DNA of 64,000 nt from Hoplostethus atlanticus (GCA_034670405.1 JAXDDX010000001.1:18560501-18624500), one strand, 5' to 3'; positions 23,318 through 36,108 are shown, counted from the first letter of the stretch. Notes: generated by a model not told the origin, from the letters alone. Numbers and translations: made by a program.

Positions 23318-23874
23318 CATTACATTACATTACATTCAATGTAGGCTAGAGAACCACTAGTCACCAGAAATCAGTGGGGAGTTCATTCCACCACTGCGGG
23401 GCCAGGACAGAGAAGAGCCATGACTGTGTAGATCGACCGATCGATCTGAGCGACGGGGCAACCAGTCGCCTCGAGGCAGCAGAGCAAAGTGGTCAGGCGG
23501 GGGTGTAAGGCTTGACCATAGCCTGGAGGTAAGAAGGAGCTGTTCCTTTCACTGCCCTATAGGCTAGCACCAGGGTCTTGAACTGGATGAGCTGCTACAG
23601 GGAGCCAGTGTAGAGAACGGAGAAGGGTAGTTGTATGGGAGAACTTGGGGCGGTTGAACACCAGACGAGCTTCAGCTTTCTGAACAAACTCCAGAGGTCT
23701 TATGGCAGACGCCGGGGCACCAGCAAGGAGGGAGTTGCAGTAGTCCAGGCGGGAGATGACAAGAGCCTGGATGAGCACATGCGCTGCCTTGTCAGTGAGG
23801 AAGGGGCGAATCCTCCTGATGTTGTAGAGGAGGAATCTGCAGGAGTAGGATTCACTAACCTTTTCTCGGAACAA
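23318..23874 (-). mobile_element. 3' end of a CR1/L2-like LINE
   Basis: Minus strand encodes RT C-terminal motifs (RPFLTDKAAHVLIQALV, SRLDYCNSLLAGAPAS, RLVFNRPKFSHTTTLL, LRSLHWLPVAA). After a frame break come fragments of TLVLAYRAVKGTAPSYLQA and QWWNELPTDF. It ends in a (TGTAA)n-type tail at 23319-23340, the usual 3' end of CR1/L2-clade elements. It is 5'-truncated at about 23874. Confidence 0.8.
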
Positions 23875-24350
23875 GCTTTCACTGTTACTTTTTAAAAATG
23901 ATCAGCACCTAACATGTTTCCTGCATGCATATATTGAAAGATTTTGTATTAAAACCTAATGATCATCATCATTCATTGAAAATGTCTAGATGGAGATGCA
24001 GACTTCAGAAATATTGCGGTACGATTTATTCATTGAGAAACAAACCACAGTACATCCATATCCATATAAGCCTGATGACAGAACTGCAAATAGAGGGCTG
24101 CTCTATGTGAGCCAACTTCTCTTCGATGCCTGGGCTCTGTGGGAATTGAGAAGGGCCCAATATGGTTCTCCAGGAATGGAGACAAGCATTCAAGCACTTC
24201 TGTACCTGTGAGTGCTGGTTCTCTGCCTGTTGAGGAGAGTGAATCAACACCATGTCACGAAGAGCAGCCTCAAACTCAAACTCCCTGCACCACTTAAGTA
24301 CAGAGAAGCACTTTGTCAGAGTGGTGCATAGCTGAAGACCTTGGGCAAAC

Positions 24351-24990
24351 GTGAAACATGTAAGGTACTCTGCATCAACCCTGAAATACAAGGTCCTTAG
24401 AAGTGGCCTCCCAGATAGAACCGTATTCAACATAGTAGTTGAATACGTGAAGAGATTAATACAGGTTACACAGTATCGTGCAGTATTCACATTTATTTCT
24501 GTTCTTCACTTGATGCTGATGTTCAGTGATTGCGACTCCATCCTCCATGGAACATCAAAAACAAACCAAGTATTCATACAGAGGAATGCATTCATCTAAA
24601 ATTCTGTTGGGGCTTGTGCCACGTGCATTGATAGCTTACTGCAGCAAGTTGTTTCCTGGATCAGTCTCTGACAAAACCATTGTGAGAGAGAGTGATGTCC
24701 TGGAGCATTTCAAACCCGGTGATGTAATCCTTGAGTGTAAAGGTTCTCTTATCAGCGATATTGTGCCAGAAGGACATCATTGTTAACATCGCACCATAGT
24801 TGCAATAGGGCAAGTTCACTGGTGGCTGTCCTGGTGCTTGGGGAACTGTCTATCAAGATCCTCTTCTGCAAAGCACATGTGCCCAAGGCTTCAGCAAGGC
24901 CTCCTGCAAGAGACAGTCCTAGAGATGAAGCTATTGAGGCAGAACACATTTCTGCGAGTGGCCACTTTAAGCTGCTTCCAGACAACTCTA
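24351..24990 (+). mobile_element. relic of a DDE_Tnp_4 transposase (ISL2EU / PIF-Harbinger-like)
   Basis: Plus-strand frames give SGLPDRTVFNIVVEYV, then (shifted) SSMEHQKQTKYSYRGMHS, SKLFPGSVSDKTIVRES and EHFKPGDVILECKGSLISD. These correspond to the RNase H-like core of the DDE_Tnp_4 family (compare the known pattern KLFPGSVSDK / GDxILADKGF). The usual catalytic Asp in the last motif reads Glu (ECKG), and there are stops and frameshifts, so it is dead. Confidence 0.65.
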
Positions 24991-27888
24991 CATTAATCAA
25001 ACAGCCTGCTTCAGCCAATCAGGAACACTGTACATTTAGTGTGTCACACGACACTGGCCCGAACCCACCGCATCAGACCGGGAACCCTCTCCCAGGCACC
25101 TTTGCTCAGCAGCCATGGCCCTAACCAGTGAAGCCCGTCCTGCACAGCTGCTGAGAGAGAACCACAGGAAGTATTTTGTCAGACACACAACAGTATTTTA
25201 CTCAAGCAGTTGTGACAGGTCCAGATGCAAGAACATTGTTAACTGTCCATTTTCTTACTCGTCACAGTTCTGCATGTGTATGTCTACTTCCTGTGTTCAT
25301 AAACCCTGCCTCTCACGCCCAGAGTATGTGGGCATCAGAATTATCAATGTAGTCGTGCGGATGCTCCAACTATCGGGGGCCATCAGCTCCACTGATGTCA
25401 AGCGCAAGTAGAAGAAACCCAAACCTGCACGGCGAGGTCAGTTCAGGGGCTAGTTCTTCCAACCGGCAACAACAACAACACATCGGAAAACGACTCCCGA
25501 CAACCGTGTCTGGCTTAAGGATGGGTTTATAAGCATAAGCATTTATAAGCATCTGTAAGACTGACATAGCCAAGCACAGTCTATCAGGGACCAAGAACAC
25601 TCTTTCACTATGAAATGCCATATTTGAAACTTTTTAGTGAGTCACAACACTGGCAGAGCCGGGAACTCTGAAATGTCGATGCTTTGACAGGAGAGGAAAC
25701 TGCACGTGGTTCAGTATCACGGCAGAGGTTTTGTGCGGTAGCGACTAACAGAGGGAGAGAGGTTATCTGGAATTTCCTGGCTTCTCATAGCTTGTCATAA
25801 ACACCCAGGCAATAACTGCATCCTTACAGTCTGATGATACACACATGTCATAAATGAGGCCCTTGGATTTCTCTGGCTCAGAGGCAATGGTCATGGTGAC
25901 TACCAGCACCTGAAACAGCCCAGACCACCATGACGGACATCCGAAAGAACAATTACAGCATGTAAGCCCTCTGACACCAGGCAGCTGAAGATACGAGAAG
26001 GCTTGCACACAGTGGGATCATTTCTTGGAGCCAGAGGTTTGTAGTCTCTGGCTGGAGGAAATAGCTCCTGAACTGGTTTTCCACTGGCACTCGACATCTG
26101 TGGAGCTTATGGTGTGGAGGGCCCAGAAAAGCACTTGTAGTGCCTTTTACCTCACTCAAAGGAAGTAGAGGTGATGCCTCCAGAGTTACCAGTATACTTA
26201 CAGCTTACTTACAGCGTACTGAAGCATGATTATGTGTCTGATAGTTTCTTTCCCAACTTTTTCATTTGGATTACGTTAAGAATAATATGAAAACAAAGGA
26301 TTCAGAAACTCAAGACCTGCAGATCTCCCAGTGTCCCCTTTTTTAGGAGCGACCTTCGCTAGCTCCTTCCTCAAACCACGGACCTATTTCCTAGGACCCA
26401 GCACTGCTCAGGTGACATCGCCAACAAAGACGGTCTCATCCATACCAGTCAATTTTCATTGTAATCTCTTTAATTTCCATTAAACGTCATTTAGTATTCA
26501 GGTGATGGTGGGTCCTTAATTAACGAATTGCATGATTTTTTTTCATCAACAAAAACTTTTTTTTCTAAAATTTAGGACATTTTATTAAAATAAGCTGTTA
26601 GGGTTAGGGTCAGCTTTTCTAAACTGATACGTATTGGTATAAAATGAATGGTTGGAAACCCATCTTCAGAAACAGAGCGTGATAAAGCAATAGAGACAGA
26701 GACGAACATTGAGGCAAAGAAGGGAGGCAACGCTAAGCTTGTAAAGAAAAGAATCCTATAATTGCTTTACGACGAGTTCTTTCCACTGTGACTCTGCATA
26801 TTTCCGACCACAAGCCTTGACCTTTGACAGACTTAGTGTCCCTGGCAGATAGCCATGTAAGGTTTGACAGATGTATATGGTAGACATGCTGCAAAAAAAC
26901 ACATCTGTTTACATACCACTGGTGTCCTTCAACAATCTGAAAATACCTCTCATGTGTAGAAAATGTGTCATGGTCAAGTCCAATTACTGAAAATGCATCA
27001 GTGGGTGTTTCTATTCACCAACAACGTTCACTTCAAGCAAGACCATATGACATTTTCGATTTTTCATTTTACTGGATAGGGCATAAAGAGGAACTTTATT
27101 TCCTTTCCAAGCATGGTTATCAAGCATTCAGATTGATAACCATTAAGATAGGCTGTGATATTTCAGTGGAACCTATCTTTATTACAACATAACAGAGATC
27201 AAAATCCGTCCACACCTCCCCTATTTACCTCACTGTTGTCTGTTCTGTTCTGTCATTAAAGATTAAACTGGGTGGTTGTAACAAAGAACAGTGGGTCCAC
27301 CTTTCAAAAACAACAACAAAAGCATGTGATTCTAATCAAGAGGGATGAGCCTTTGACTTATCTAGTTATCATAGAAAAACTACTTGCATAGCATCTTTCT
27401 AAGCATACAATATACAATAAGAACATAAAACAGATGAATTCCTAAAACAAAATACGTCCATTAAGACATAACAATAAGACATAACACCACGTCAGCTTAA
27501 GAGAATGCCTCGAAGAAAAGGTGGCTCTTATTTTCTTAAACGCGAAGACTGAGCAGGCCAGTCTAACATTTAGGAGGCTGGGCGGCTGTTCAGGGGTGAA
27601 GCTGGGATTTAGGATTTGTGCCAAGGCAAATGTGCAAATGCAAGTGTGCACATGTGCATGCATACAGTGGGGGGTGAGGATGGTTGCATGACATTATGCA
27701 GAGGAAGCTACAGAACCATAGTAGGGGGGTAAATAAATACATTTAAACAGCAAAATGCATCAGTGCGGTACAGAATAGGTCTAAATGGAGCAGCATAGTA
27801 AACACTTTTATGCCTTTATTATGCATTAGTGAAATTTAGAGGTACAAATTCAAAATCTAATTTTCAAACACATTTTGCTCACATTTAA
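24991..27888. other. intergenic, nothing recognised
   Basis: No coding exon, RNA gene or clear transposon end was found. Open frames up to about 115 codons occur but carry no recognisable domain. The content is ordinary single-copy-looking DNA. Confidence 0.4.
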
Positions 27889-28430
27889 AGGGGATTTCCG
27901 GTATTTTTAAACCTGGGCTCTATGTCTACAAATTTGTCATTTATACCGCAAAATAGGTACGAAAAGTTTTGGAATTGCTCCGGTAGATCGCCTCAGTCGG
28001 CAGTCGTGAAACAGGCTGCTATGGCTGCAACGTAATCTGTTGGGGCAAGTGCGCCGATCAAAGTATGTCCACTAAAAGTGCTTGTTTTTGCCACCGACAG
28101 GCTCAGATTGTTATTCGTGTGTCTGACATGTGTCTGACAACATTACGGAAAGGATCCCTACAGAGATAGACCTTTTTTTAACCAGAAATCTGTCAACCAT
28201 GCAACAACTCGCCTCATCTTTCAGATTTCAGAGCGAGACTTCTCCTTGAGCGAGTTTCTGGTTAGGATCTGCCCCAACAGATTACGCTGCAACCAGAGCA
28301 GCGCATTTCGCGACTGCCGACTGAGGCGATCTACCGGAGCAATTCCAAAACTTTGCACGTACCTATTTTGCAGTATAAATGACGAATTTGTACACATAGA
28401 GCCCAGGTTTAAAAATACCGGAATTCCCCT
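27889..28430. mobile_element. 542-bp non-autonomous DNA element with long TIRs and TTAA target duplication
   Basis: Inverted ends of roughly 150 bp: left AGGGGATTTCCGGTATTTTT and right (reversed) AGGGGAATTCCGGTATTTTT. Both continue through AAACCTGGGCTCTATGT, AAATTTGTC, a CAAAATAGGTACG-like stretch and GATCGCCTCAGTCGGCAGTCG. TTAA flanks both sides (27885-27888, 28431-28434). The TTAA target and AGGG start fit the Kolobok or piggyBac superfamilies; Kolobok is my guess. No transposase remains. Confidence 0.75.
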
Positions 28431-28434
28431 TTAA

Positions 28435-31280
28435 GGGAAAAAACAACAATAATATGTTTACGTTATTGTCAACTTAAGACATTTCCATGTGGAGGAAAGC
28501 AGTATCCATCTGGCCTCTAGTAGTCGTCTCTTGTCTGTTTGGATAATGAATCACTCATTTAACCAAAATTTGAGAAATAAAGGACAACTTCGAAATAGGC
28601 CTATAAGACCAATGGATGGAGACCAGTATTTTTCAGGCTGAACACAATCCATTTTTAAATAATCAGGGACACAACCAAAAGACAAAGAGCTGTCGAAGAT
28701 TAATAGTAAGTATGACTTCAATTGCCAGTTGATGTTAAAATCAATTGGCAATGTACTAAATTCAGCACATCAGAAGTTCAGAGTATTCGGTCACAAAAAA
28801 CTGTCATTCCTACCTTGAGGTTGTATCAGTCTCTGAGGCAGGAGCTAGTACATCTGAGCCCCCCCATCATCTTGTTTTAGTTTGATGTTTGAGACTAACA
28901 AGAAAAGACCACTGATAATCCATCATGAGAACCACAGCTGTCGACAAAAAGTGGATGAAAATCTGCAAGATGCGCTACGACTGCCATGTCACTTTCCACA
29001 TATGTTACTGTAGTTGTGTTCCCCAGTTCTGTCCGAGCTGTTATCATGAGCCATTTCTCCACGGCAGGGCCAAAGAAGGGCTTACCAGGGTCTGGTCCAA
29101 TTTACATAACTTGTTAAAGATAATATCAGATAGTAAGTGTAATGTTCCCTGCGTGGATGTTGGGCCATTGCAGCAGCAAACAGCAATAAGATACTGCAAA
29201 GAAAAATAGACTGAATAACAGTAGGCCAAATGGGGGTTATATTCAGCACGAGAGCATGTTAAGTAGAAATATATGCATGAAATGTGTGGATGAATGAATG
29301 CAAAATATGTATGCTGTGTAAAAAAGTGTAAAAAAACTATTCACCTTATCAAGTATATTCAGTTTACCAAAGTAGAAAACATATGTTAGGAATGTACAGA
29401 TTTGGACATGTGCCTTGCTAGCTGTTCACACTTGATTGAAATTAATATGACAATGATATATTGATGTTTAAAAATGCTTCACGTAGCACCTTGAAAACAT
29501 GACTCTCCATTAGTAGAGCATGACAAGTAACATCACATCGCAAAAGCTGATTTATTTTAGGTTTCCACTAACCACGCACTGTAGATTATGCCGTCTGAAG
29601 CAGGAGAAGCAGTGAGGTCCTAACATCCTAACAACCACCAATGTGAGCAAAACGTATTCCTACTTATTATTACTACTATTCCTGCAGATTAAAATGTTGG
29701 TAAATTGATTTAGGTGGTTTACCCTCCATTACATTGCCCAGCCTAAAGCACCAGTTTGTGAGTGATATAACTCCAGGTCACAGTAGTACTCAGGGTGACC
29801 TTTGGTGTAACATTCTGGCTCATCTAGGGAACATCACGCGGTGTGTGAGTAGGCTGGTCGGGTGATAAAAGCCGGTGTGCTCATGCACGTGGTCTGACGC
29901 GGCCCACCTGGCTCCCAGCACGCTCCCGCTTCACTACCCAGATAGCAAAGCCTCACTGAGTCAATGTTAGAGCAAGAAAAGATGAATGAAACCCAGAAAG
30001 CAGACTAACAATAACTCAATGTTGAAATAGAGCGCTGATTCAACATCTTTCAACAGTTTTTGCACCCTGAACATCATGAGTCCCTGTCTCTCAATTTTGG
30101 GGTTTATTTGTATGTATTGTATTAGACATATTGTACAATTGCATTGGTAATCAAATTATATTTTAATTAAGTAGTCTCAGATTAAAATACTTAGCACTTG
30201 CTGCCACTTGGGGTCGCCAAAGTGCAGTTTTAAACCGCATTAAAAGACATATTATTGAGCACAATCAAGAGGTATGTGCATGAGTTAATGAAGTTAATTA
30301 TAACGTTCTATTGTGAAAATGTGAATTTAGTAGAGTAGATAGAGTTTGATAATAGTCACATTACTTAAGGCGTATAACTACCAAAATTCTGGTACAGTAG
30401 TTGTGTCATTGTATGATAAATTCAGTCTTTGAAAGTACAGAGCTGGATAATGCTGTAAAAGTAGGGTTGGGATGTGAATGTACAGTAAGAGGCACCAGAA
30501 AACTAGAACCCCCAATTTATCATATGATGATTTTTTTTTCCCAAGTCCCTGATTGTTAATAAAGTGCAACTTCTGGATTTTGAAAATTCTGATTTGATGT
30601 AGTATAAATGCAAGCCTAAACGTTAGGCGCAATCGGTGTTTGTGTAGTGGCGTCAGATTATATAAAAGGTAAGATTTTGCACAAACTACCCATTTCTGTC
30701 CACCAATTATCCGCTGTTATTGACCTGAAAGGTCTGTAGAGTAGTGCTACTGACCTTTATATACACTATAAATGCAAAATAAATCACAATTTACAAAGCA
30801 ATGAAGGCATGGCAACCATGATCCTTAGCTAGTGGCTTACAGCTGAAGTAGAATAAACAAAACATATTGGGGTTCAAACAGAGCTGCACTGGGTCGAATC
30901 CATATCAGTACAATTAAACACAAACAAGAAAGTGTCTTGTTTCTATATCACCAAATCAAACATTCAGGCAAAATCTAATGTAGGTTTTTGTCTGAATCAC
31001 AGGTTCAACACTGATTTAAAGTCTTAAAGTCTGATTTTATCAATATATATACTGTATATTATATATATTTATCAATATATTAGATAACACAAAATCCTGT
31101 CTAGTTTGCGTTATATCAGCAATCCTGTTATGCATGTCCTATGTCCGACTTCTGGCTTCTGTTAACAGTTACAACTCATAATTCCGCATTTTAAGGCAGC
31201 AATATTTGCTATAACTAATAATTATGACACTTCCGAAAGCACCTTAATGCCTTGTTAGCCTTATTGGATACAACTCTAAT
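28435..31280. other. intergenic upstream of dnaaf4, nothing recognised
   Basis: AT-rich, with no supported exon. Short AT runs occur near 31044-31080. No transposon ends were identified. Confidence 0.4.
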
Positions 31281-31363
31281 TTGCGATATATCCGCCGAAG
31301 GTTATATGTTTCCGGCAACAAAGAAGGCAGACAGCAGCGTGGAGTTGACTCGCGTTGTCTCTG

Positions 31364-31377
31364 GTCACCATAGCAAC
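31364..31377 (+). promoter_or_regulatory. perfect X-box (RFX site) in the dnaaf4 promoter
   Basis: GTCACCATAGCAAC fits the X-box consensus GTYRCC, two spacer bases, then RGYAAC, with no mismatch. It lies 191 bases before the dnaaf4 ATG inside a locally CpG-containing stretch (31280-31560). RFX factors drive ciliary genes through this motif, and dnaaf4 is one of them. The sequence match is direct; binding is inferred. Confidence 0.85.
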
Positions 31378-31567
31378 GAGACGCCAGTCGCCGAAGAAGA
31401 ACCACTTCCTGGAATTTCATCCTCACATTCTAGTGGAAGACTCTTCGCTTTTGCCGCCTTTAAGTTAAACATCTTCTCTCTGGGTTTGTGTGGTGTTAAC
31501 CGCTGACTGTTAACCCAGCTACTAATTATCGCTACGTACCAACAGGCTAACGTTAGCACAGTTGGAA

Positions 31568-34500
31568 ATGCCTTTGATTGTGAAAGACTACTCATGGACA
31601 CAGACTGAATCGATGGTTTATATAAATGTGCCTTTAAAAGGAACGAAGGTTGCGAAAGTTGATATACTTTCTACAGACGAATATCTAAAGGTAAAGTGAA
31701 CATAACGTTTCGTGCTCTTGAGAGTTTTACACCAGTGAAACATCGTTCAATTTAACGTGACCTTGCATATCAACCTTGCATGCGTCGTAAAACATGACGT
31801 CATGAATTTGAACGAACGGAGAGGGTCTTCCTGCACATTCGGCAGACACTACATCCACCCAACAGCACTTGACTGTAATACATTTTGAACTTTTATGATT
31901 GGTCCACACTGCTCGCTGGTGGGCGGTGATGGAAGATTGTGCCAATAACATGCGAACCAGTTATAACAGCTGTCATTCTATTGAATAAAACTGTTGAAGT
32001 GGGTCATATTGTATGAGGTACGCACTTGACCATAGTACCATTCAATTGCAAGATATTTGAACGGACTTTGGGGAGACGTTTTCTCCGTAGGAACGACGTA
32101 TGTGTAGGGGCTGCTATTAGCTAAATTCCATAGTCACAAATACAAATGTGCAAAAATCTCCACAGTTCACTGTATTTCTGAAGGAAATGTAGAATTATGC
32201 ATTCACAATTTCTTCCTCTAACAACAACAGTTAAAAAAAACAGTTAAAAGAATTAATGTGTGCTCTACATACAAGGTATTTATTTAAGTTAAAACTATAT
32301 ACTCTAAACTTGTATTTATTTATTTTTTTATGTTTTAAGTGTTTTCTTATGTTATATCTTGTCACATTATTATCACATTATGGCATCTATGCTTCTGCTC
32401 TTTGATTCTCATTGTTGAATTGTATGTATTGTTGTATTTCTTGATGTTAATAAAAAAAAAATGTATAGGGGCTGCTTGTCTGCTAACGTCAGCTCCGGTA
32501 ATTTTTAACTTCATCTCTGCACAGGTCCATTTCCCGCCGTTTCTGTTCGAAGCGTTCCTGTTCGAACCTATAAACGATGACAAAAGCATCGCGAGGATTG
32601 GGAACGGAGTTGCAGTTATCACTCTGCCGAAGAGGACCAACAAACTGTGGGAGCACCTCATGATGATTAATAGTGAGTACCTCTGGCTGACCAGCAGTGT
32701 GGTTTTGGCCGTTTTTTGCTACTTGATAATATTTCACAAATCGCCTGGGATGGCATTTCACACAAAAAAAAATTCAAACCCTCTTTTATGCACTGGGGAC
32801 AAAGTGGAGCAATGAGTGATGAGGTCACCAAGCTAGCCCTTTGGAGGGAACATTGGTCCTGATCGGACTTGTTGAGGCTAAGGTATGGAGAGTGCCATAC
32901 CTTGCCAAAGCCCACCAATTCCCATACAAATCACCTCTGCTATTACAACGTGTGAATGTGTTTCAGATGATAAAGAAAAAATGAAAGAGATTCGAGAAAG
33001 GGCACTCTTGAAATATGAGGAAAAGATGGCTGTCCAGTGCAAAGCCAAGGCAGCCAAAAAACAAGAAGAAAAGAAATATGCGCTGGAGACAACGATGAAG
33101 GTACTGGCACCACCGTCTACTCACACGTCACATCGCTTGCTGTCCACAGATACCCTTTTGCGGAATGTTCTGAAATCTGACGGCTTGTGTATTATCTGTT
33201 TTTGCCGTGATCAGCTTGAGCAGGAACAAAGAGACGCCATTCAGAAAATGAAGGACGACGAACGTGAGAAAGCAACAGCCCAACTGGAAGCATGGAAGCT
33301 AAAGCAGAAGCAAGTAGCAGAGGCAGAGTGCCGACTGAAACTCCAAAGTCAGAGAACTGACCCGGATAAACTGGAAGCCGTCAAAACCATGCATGCATGT
33401 GGAGGCAAGGTCAAACTTGGTAAGCGGTGGCTGCGTGGTCAAATGTTTCACCATCCGGCTGCAAGACATTAATCTACATATCCCGATGTGCAGGCAGCAA
33501 TGAAGCAAGGAGCAAGAAACAACAAGGTGGATTTGCCTGCCCCGAGATCGGCCCGGAAACATCCAAGTCAGATTTACCCCGCGAGTGTTCCCCACGGCGC
33601 TCAGGGAATCGCGAGTGCCAGAGGAAGAGGAGGTGAGGTGCTCTCCGTTTCCACCATCAGCGAGGTTTTGTTTCCCTCGTGGTCAGTGTGGTAGGACACC
33701 ATGGGGCGGTGAGAACAAGAGCCCGATTCATCACTTTGGAAAAGTTCTACATCTTTAAGATGGAGCCTTTCAGTGACAGTCAGGTGAAATGGTGCCTGGC
33801 ATTTTGCCATTTGAAAAACGTGCCAGTTTTGGTCTCATGTTAAAGCTACAGAGTGCAACCAACATAGTCAGATGAACCTTTAAGCCCTTCGCAAACATTT
33901 CTATGAAGTTTGATTTATCGAACATTTAGGCGTTAAGGAATTATGCATCCCTTCCCGTTTGCCTCTTGTGCATCACAACCAAATGGTTACGACTATCAAG
34001 ATTCTGTGATGCAAATATGATGTAGGCAGTTGAAATATACTGTGTGTAAAATTTGGTTGTAGATTGAATCCACATTGGCGCTATGGACCACAACCAACTG
34101 TGGTCTGGCGCACTTCGGGGTCCTTCCCAAATACCAGTTAAAGCAGTATGTGGATTCGTCTTGAGCCAAGGAATCTGAACCAGGGTGCACTTTACACCGG
34201 ACATTAAAATGTGCGTCTGGTATACAGAATTCATCTGACCACTTCTAGACAAAGCACAAAAGCTCATCCTTTAAAGAGGAATCCCTTTCGTCTGAACAGT
34301 GGCTCAGAAAGCAAGCTGAGGCAAGGCGTGCAGTAAACGCAGACCTTGAAGAACTGAAGGACCTGAAGGAGGAAGAGAGGAACCCTGACTGGCTGAAGGA
34401 GAAGGGGGAGTAAGTAAAGTCTCCTCTAAAGTTGGAAAATCTCAATTAATAATTCATTGTTTTTTTCACTGACTTCACTCCATCTTTTTCAGCAAATGTT

Positions 34501-35245
34501 TTGCAACGGGCAATTACCTGGGTGCAGTAAACGCCTATAACCTCGCCATCAAGCTCAACAGAAAGATCCCGGCCCTCTATTCCAACAGGGCTGCCTGTCA
34601 TCTGAGATTGAGAAACCTCCACAAAGCTATTGAGGATTCTTCTCAGGTGTATATTGGTATTACGTGGATCTGTTTTGAGCCATACTCCATTGCTTGTTGC
34701 AGAATACTTTTATTGTAAAGTGGGAAGTAACATCTACCCACGCGTTTCTCTGCAGGCGCTCCATCTGCTGACTCCACCAGTTGCTTCCAATGCATCTGCC
34801 AGAGCAAGAGCCCACGTCCGGCGAGGCTCTGCCTTCTGTGAGCTGCAGCTCTATGCCGAAGGTTTGCAACAGCAGCTTTGTTTTGTTTTTATTGTACAAA
34901 TTTGAATTTAAAATTTGTTTTTGGATAACAGTCGCAGTGCTAAAAAGAAAGTTAACAGTTAACAGTTTTCGAGGTCTTAAATGTGAATTTGGGTCTTATT
35001 TGTCATTCTAACCGACATTTAAAAGGTCTTAAAAAGTCTTCAATTTAAACCAATGAAACTTGCACACCCTGTCCAAGTGACCTACCTAACACCGTCAGCT
35101 AAACTGTTGACAATACTTTTTCGCAGGTCTTCAAGACTACCAAGCCGCTTTGATGATCGATCCTCAAAATGAAGCCCTGCAGGCAGATACACGCAGGATC
35201 AGGGAAATTATTCAAGGCGGTACAGCCGACCCTGAGAAAGAGTGA
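31568..35245 (+). CDS. dnaaf4: dynein axonemal assembly factor 4 (DYX1C1), nine exons, one +1 frameshift
   Basis: Cytoplasmic co-chaperone that helps preassemble outer and inner dynein arms for motile cilia; known partners are HSP90/HSP70-type chaperones. Exons: 31568-31690, 32525-32672, 32967-33100, 33215-33419, 33498-33632, 34300-34409, 34493-34646, 34756-34861, 35127-35245 (TGA). Corrected length is about 410 residues against about 420 in human. A CS domain (residues 3-87; [26 protein letters not shown]) is followed by a charged coiled coil (about 90-185), the conserved DYX1 region ([13 protein letters not shown], about 225-245) and TPR repeats (about 280-400; [35 protein letters not shown]). 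Exon 5 uses the second of two adjacent AGs and carries one extra C. The exon 4 end ([13 protein letters not shown]) is atypical, so that border is less certain. Confidence 0.93.
32116..32460 (+). mobile_element. poly(A)-tailed retroposed insertion in dnaaf4 intron 1
   Basis: AT-rich insert ending TTGATGTTAATAAAAAAAAA, flanked by a 16-bp direct repeat with one mismatch, ATGTGTAGGGGCTGCT at 32100-32115 and ATGTATAGGGGCTGCT at 32461-32476. This is the signature of LINE-mediated insertion. It has no coding sequence, so it is probably a 5'-truncated L1-like 3' UTR. Confidence 0.7.
33552..33554 (+). other. frameshift site in dnaaf4 exon 5
   Basis: The upstream frame reads LPAPRSA and the downstream conserved frame reads [19 protein letters not shown]. 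Removing one C from this CCC joins them and lets the exon end in phase 0, matching exon 6 ([10 protein letters not shown]). Without it the frame terminates early. Confidence 0.8.
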
Positions 35246-35682
35246 GGAAAACTGTTTGTATTTTCAGTTACATGAGGGTTTACTAAATTAGAAAAGAGAA
35301 GAGAACCAATGTCTTTCTTATAAAACCAATTCTACAAATGAAGACTAACCCATAACATACTTCGGTTGTGACATGTGGTTGATAAGTTGATGTCAGTGCA
35401 GGATGTTGGTATTTTAGAACGCATGTGAGGCCTGGTGACCCATGAGCACCCTCGTGTGGTCAGGTGCTAGTATTGCACCTAATGAAAGGCAGTTATATGA
35501 ATTAACCATTGTATAAATCAACAAAACCTTTTATTTACAGAATACATTTCCATATGTATTATGTTGCTGTTATGAACTGAATACAAGAAGTTTCAGCTTT
35601 GTCTTATCATCACTATTGTGTGTTTATACTGACAGTTTTAAAATCCAATGAGTGGTCCACTTTGATGGAAAGCTTGTTTCTA

Positions 35683-35704
35683 GCCCGATTTTAAAAAATC
35701 GGGC
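35683..35704. repeat. 22-bp near-continuous palindrome
   Basis: GCCCGATTTT and AAAATCGGGC arms of 10 bases around AA. Perfect inverted repeat downstream of dnaaf4; function unknown. Confidence 0.8.
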
Positions 35705-36069
35705 GTTTCATGATTGATTTTTCCAGATCTTTGCCACATTGTAAGTCAGTGGAGTAAGTCACTGGTTTACAGTCATTCGGCTCCACACATCCACAGTCTT
35801 TTACTGTTGGCCACTGTGAGGGTTAAAGTGGGGTGAAAGTGTCTTGCTCAAGGGGACATCAGTGGTTGCATTTGAGGGACAGCCAACAATATATATTTTT
35901 TCACTCCACCTCACTTACTAACCTACTAGCCTGCAGTATTTTATCAAGCTTATCTCATATTGGAAGGATGAAAACAAATGCTGAATTTTCTATGTATCAT
36001 CCAATTTTGTTCTGTTCATGTGCTTTGGACCACTAGATGTCAGTAGCGTATAATGATGTGTTTTGGGGT

Positions 36070-36070
36070 G

Positions 36071-36108
<38 letters not shown>
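36070..36108. repeat. (GT)n(GA)n compound microsatellite
   Basis: GT array passing directly into a GA array downstream of dnaaf4. Confidence 0.95.

Noticed and set aside
23635..23895. Plus-strand frame opposite the LINE
   Set aside because: Shadow of the minus-strand reverse transcriptase.
24026..24490. 154-codon minus-strand frame
   Set aside because: Runs antisense to the DDE transposase relic on the plus strand and has no recognisable motif.
26595..26620. TTAGGGTTAGGGTCAG, telomere-like
   Set aside because: Only two units; chance or tiny interstitial match.
31244..31426. Divergent minus-strand gene sharing the dnaaf4 promoter
   Set aside because: The 60-codon frame overlaps the promoter and has no homology that I can see or a following exon.
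32885..33472. A continuous 195-codon reading frame through dnaaf4 introns
   Set aside because: It joins exons 3 and 4 through an intron with good GT/AG ends; only the exon parts match the dnaaf4 family.
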